Shown here piece by piece: positions 16,994 through 18,020 of a DNA stretch of 18,020 bases. A program made the translations under genes and the position numbers. Under the pieces are notes generated by a model. That model had not been told where the DNA came from, searched no databases, and saw nothing but the letters and a program-made list of their open reading frames with translations. Position 1 is the stretch's first letter, and every line of letters begins with the position of its first letter. This stretch comes from CANJQH01 sp031368515 (GTDB lineage: Bacteria; Chloroflexota; Anaerolineae; J036; Brachytrichaceae). Where the stretch lies: NCBI GenBank assembly GCA_031368515.1, contig JANMNW010000445.1, positions 1-18,020 on the forward strand, given 5' to 3'.

Positions 16994-18020
16994 AGATGCT
17001 GGCGCCGATTTTGCTCGCCGGCTATAGCGTGCGGATGCTGGCCGAGCTTGCGGCGCGGGCGGGCTATGGCGCAATCGCGCTGGACTATTTTGGCGACAGC
17101 GATCTGCGCGCAACATGCCCGAGTGTGTCGCTGTTGCGCGACTTTGCGGGCAAAGCGTATAACCCGCGCGCCCTGGTGTCCGCAGCCCGCACCCTGGATA
17201 CGCCATCAGTGGTGTATGGCGCGAGCTTTGAGAATCATCCGGCGCTGGTTGCCGAACTGGCGCGCGGCCGGCAATTGTTGGGCAACACGCCGGAGGTCTT
17301 GGCGCGTGTGCGCGATCCGATGCTGTTGAGCGCGTCGCTGCGCTCGGCGGGCTTTGCGTTTCCAGAAACGCGGCGGCTGAGCGCTGCGGGCGAAGATGAG
17401 AATTTGATAACCTGTCAGGTCAATCGGTTTGCACCGCCAGCCGGCTGGCTGAGTAAACCCGAACGCGGCGGCGGCGGCTCGGGCGTGCGATGGGCCGGCA
17501 GCGGCCAAAGCGCCAACACCATCGCGCAGGAATTTATCGCGGGACTCCCATGCTCCTTCACGTTTGTGGCTGATGGACGCGACGCTACGTTGATTGGCCT
17601 GAGCGAACAGCTCATCGGTCTGTCCGAATTTGGCGTGGGCGGTTTTCGTTGGTGCGGCAATTTGACCCCGCCACGCGCCCCGGCCGGCGAAATTGACGTC
17701 ATGCGGCGAGATGCGGCGCAGATTGCGTCGCATCTCGCCAGCGCTTTTGATTTGCGCGGCCTCAACACGGTGGATTTCATCTGGCAATCTGGGCGCATCT
17801 GGCCGATTGAAGTCAATGCCCGGCCGTCGGCGTCGCTTGAGCTGTTCGACCGGTTGTTCGACGCGCGCATGTTCGATTTGCATGTGCGCGGCTGCCTCGG
17901 CGAGCGCGCGCCGTTCCCTGCTTCTGCTGTTGGAGCGGCAGGCAAGGCCGTGATGTTTGCAGCCGCGAACGCGCGCGTGGGGGATACCAGCGGCTGGCAC
18001 GCGCGCGACATACGCGACAT
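16990..18020 (+). CDS. ATP-grasp ligase-like protein of the H4MPT cluster (3' partial)
   Basis: 343 residues are visible, starting MKMLAPILLAGYSVRMLAELA and running off the window with no stop. ATG 16990 overlaps the DUF1464 stop by ATGA. The N-terminal pre-ATP-grasp region (about 1-110) has a Rossmann-like start. The nucleotide-binding glycine-rich loop KPERGGGGSGVRW begins at Lys156; QEFIAGLPCSFTF follows; and the metal-binding strand ends IEVNARPSAS with Glu274 and Asn276. ATP-grasp enzymes join a carboxylate to an amine using ATP. In H4MPT gene sets such proteins resemble glutamate ligases of cofactor side chains (MptN- or MfnD-like). Attachment of glutamate to the methanofuran or methanopterin analogue is therefore a reasonable but untested role. 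Confidence 0.82.
   Translation, partial: MKMLAPILLAGYSVRMLAELAARAGYGAIALDYFGDSDLRATCPSVSLLRDFAGKAYNPRALVSAARTLDTPSVVYGASFENHPALVAELARGRQLLGNTPEVLARVRDPMLLSASLRSAGFAFPETRRLSAAGEDENLITCQVNRFAPPAGWLSKPERGGGGSGVRWAGSGQSANTIAQEFIAGLPCSFTFVADGRDATLIGLSEQLIGLSEFGVGGFRWCGNLTPPRAPAGEIDVMRRDAAQIASHLASAFDLRGLNTVDFIWQSGRIWPIEVNARPSASLELFDRLFDARMFDLHVRGCLGERAPFPASAVGAAGKAVMFAAANARVGDTSGWHARDIRD

Overview
The window is GC-rich, densely coded bacterial DNA, best explained as a member of the Chloroflexota or a relative. This assignment is inference. It rests on a very large exported protein with a choice-of-anchor-Q-like start and a C-terminal YLPL-type tail, a BTAD regulator, a TPR-rich STAND ATPase, and the overall gene style. 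No rRNA, tRNA or CRISPR array was seen, and no gene-free stretch exceeds about 160 bases.

Left part (1-9050), exported proteins and regulators. A 5'-truncated secreted metzincin-like metalloprotease ends at 3171 and is followed by a strong intrinsic terminator. Next is a BTAD-type regulator broken by a frameshift at a run of five Gs (about 3700). A Gfo/Idh/MocA oxidoreductase (4344-5279) follows, bracketed by copies of an interspersed palindromic repeat (4261-4310 and 5305-5400). On the minus strand, two exported proteins probably form a pair: an unrecognised Cys-containing secreted protein (8903-8100) and a lamin-tail/C39-like peptidase/calcium-repeat protein (8008-5396).

Middle (9052-11748). 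One 898-residue STAND-type NTPase with TPR repeats is transcribed divergently from the exported pair, towards the C1 cluster.

Right part (11907-18020), a tetrahydromethanopterin (H4MPT) C1 cluster, all on the plus strand: fae; a 28-bp-stem hairpin built on heptamer repeats; an SDR with altered catalytic residues; a pterin-4a-carbinolamine dehydratase-like protein; a DUF6513/dihydropteroate-synthase-like protein; mtdB; a DUF1464 ASKHA-fold protein; and an ATP-grasp ligase cut off by the window end. From the SDR onward the genes abut or overlap by 0-4 bases, as in an operon. Fae condenses formaldehyde with H4MPT and MtdB oxidises methylene-H4MPT. The remaining genes look like makers or maintainers of the pterin and possibly the methanofuran cofactor. 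The other core pathway enzymes (mch, the formyltransferase/hydrolase complex, mptG) are not in the window and may lie beyond 18020.

The most unusual points are the H4MPT module in this apparent host, the SDR lacking its catalytic Tyr and Asn, the DUF1464 plus ATP-grasp pair attached to the operon, and the two unrelated palindromic repeat systems.
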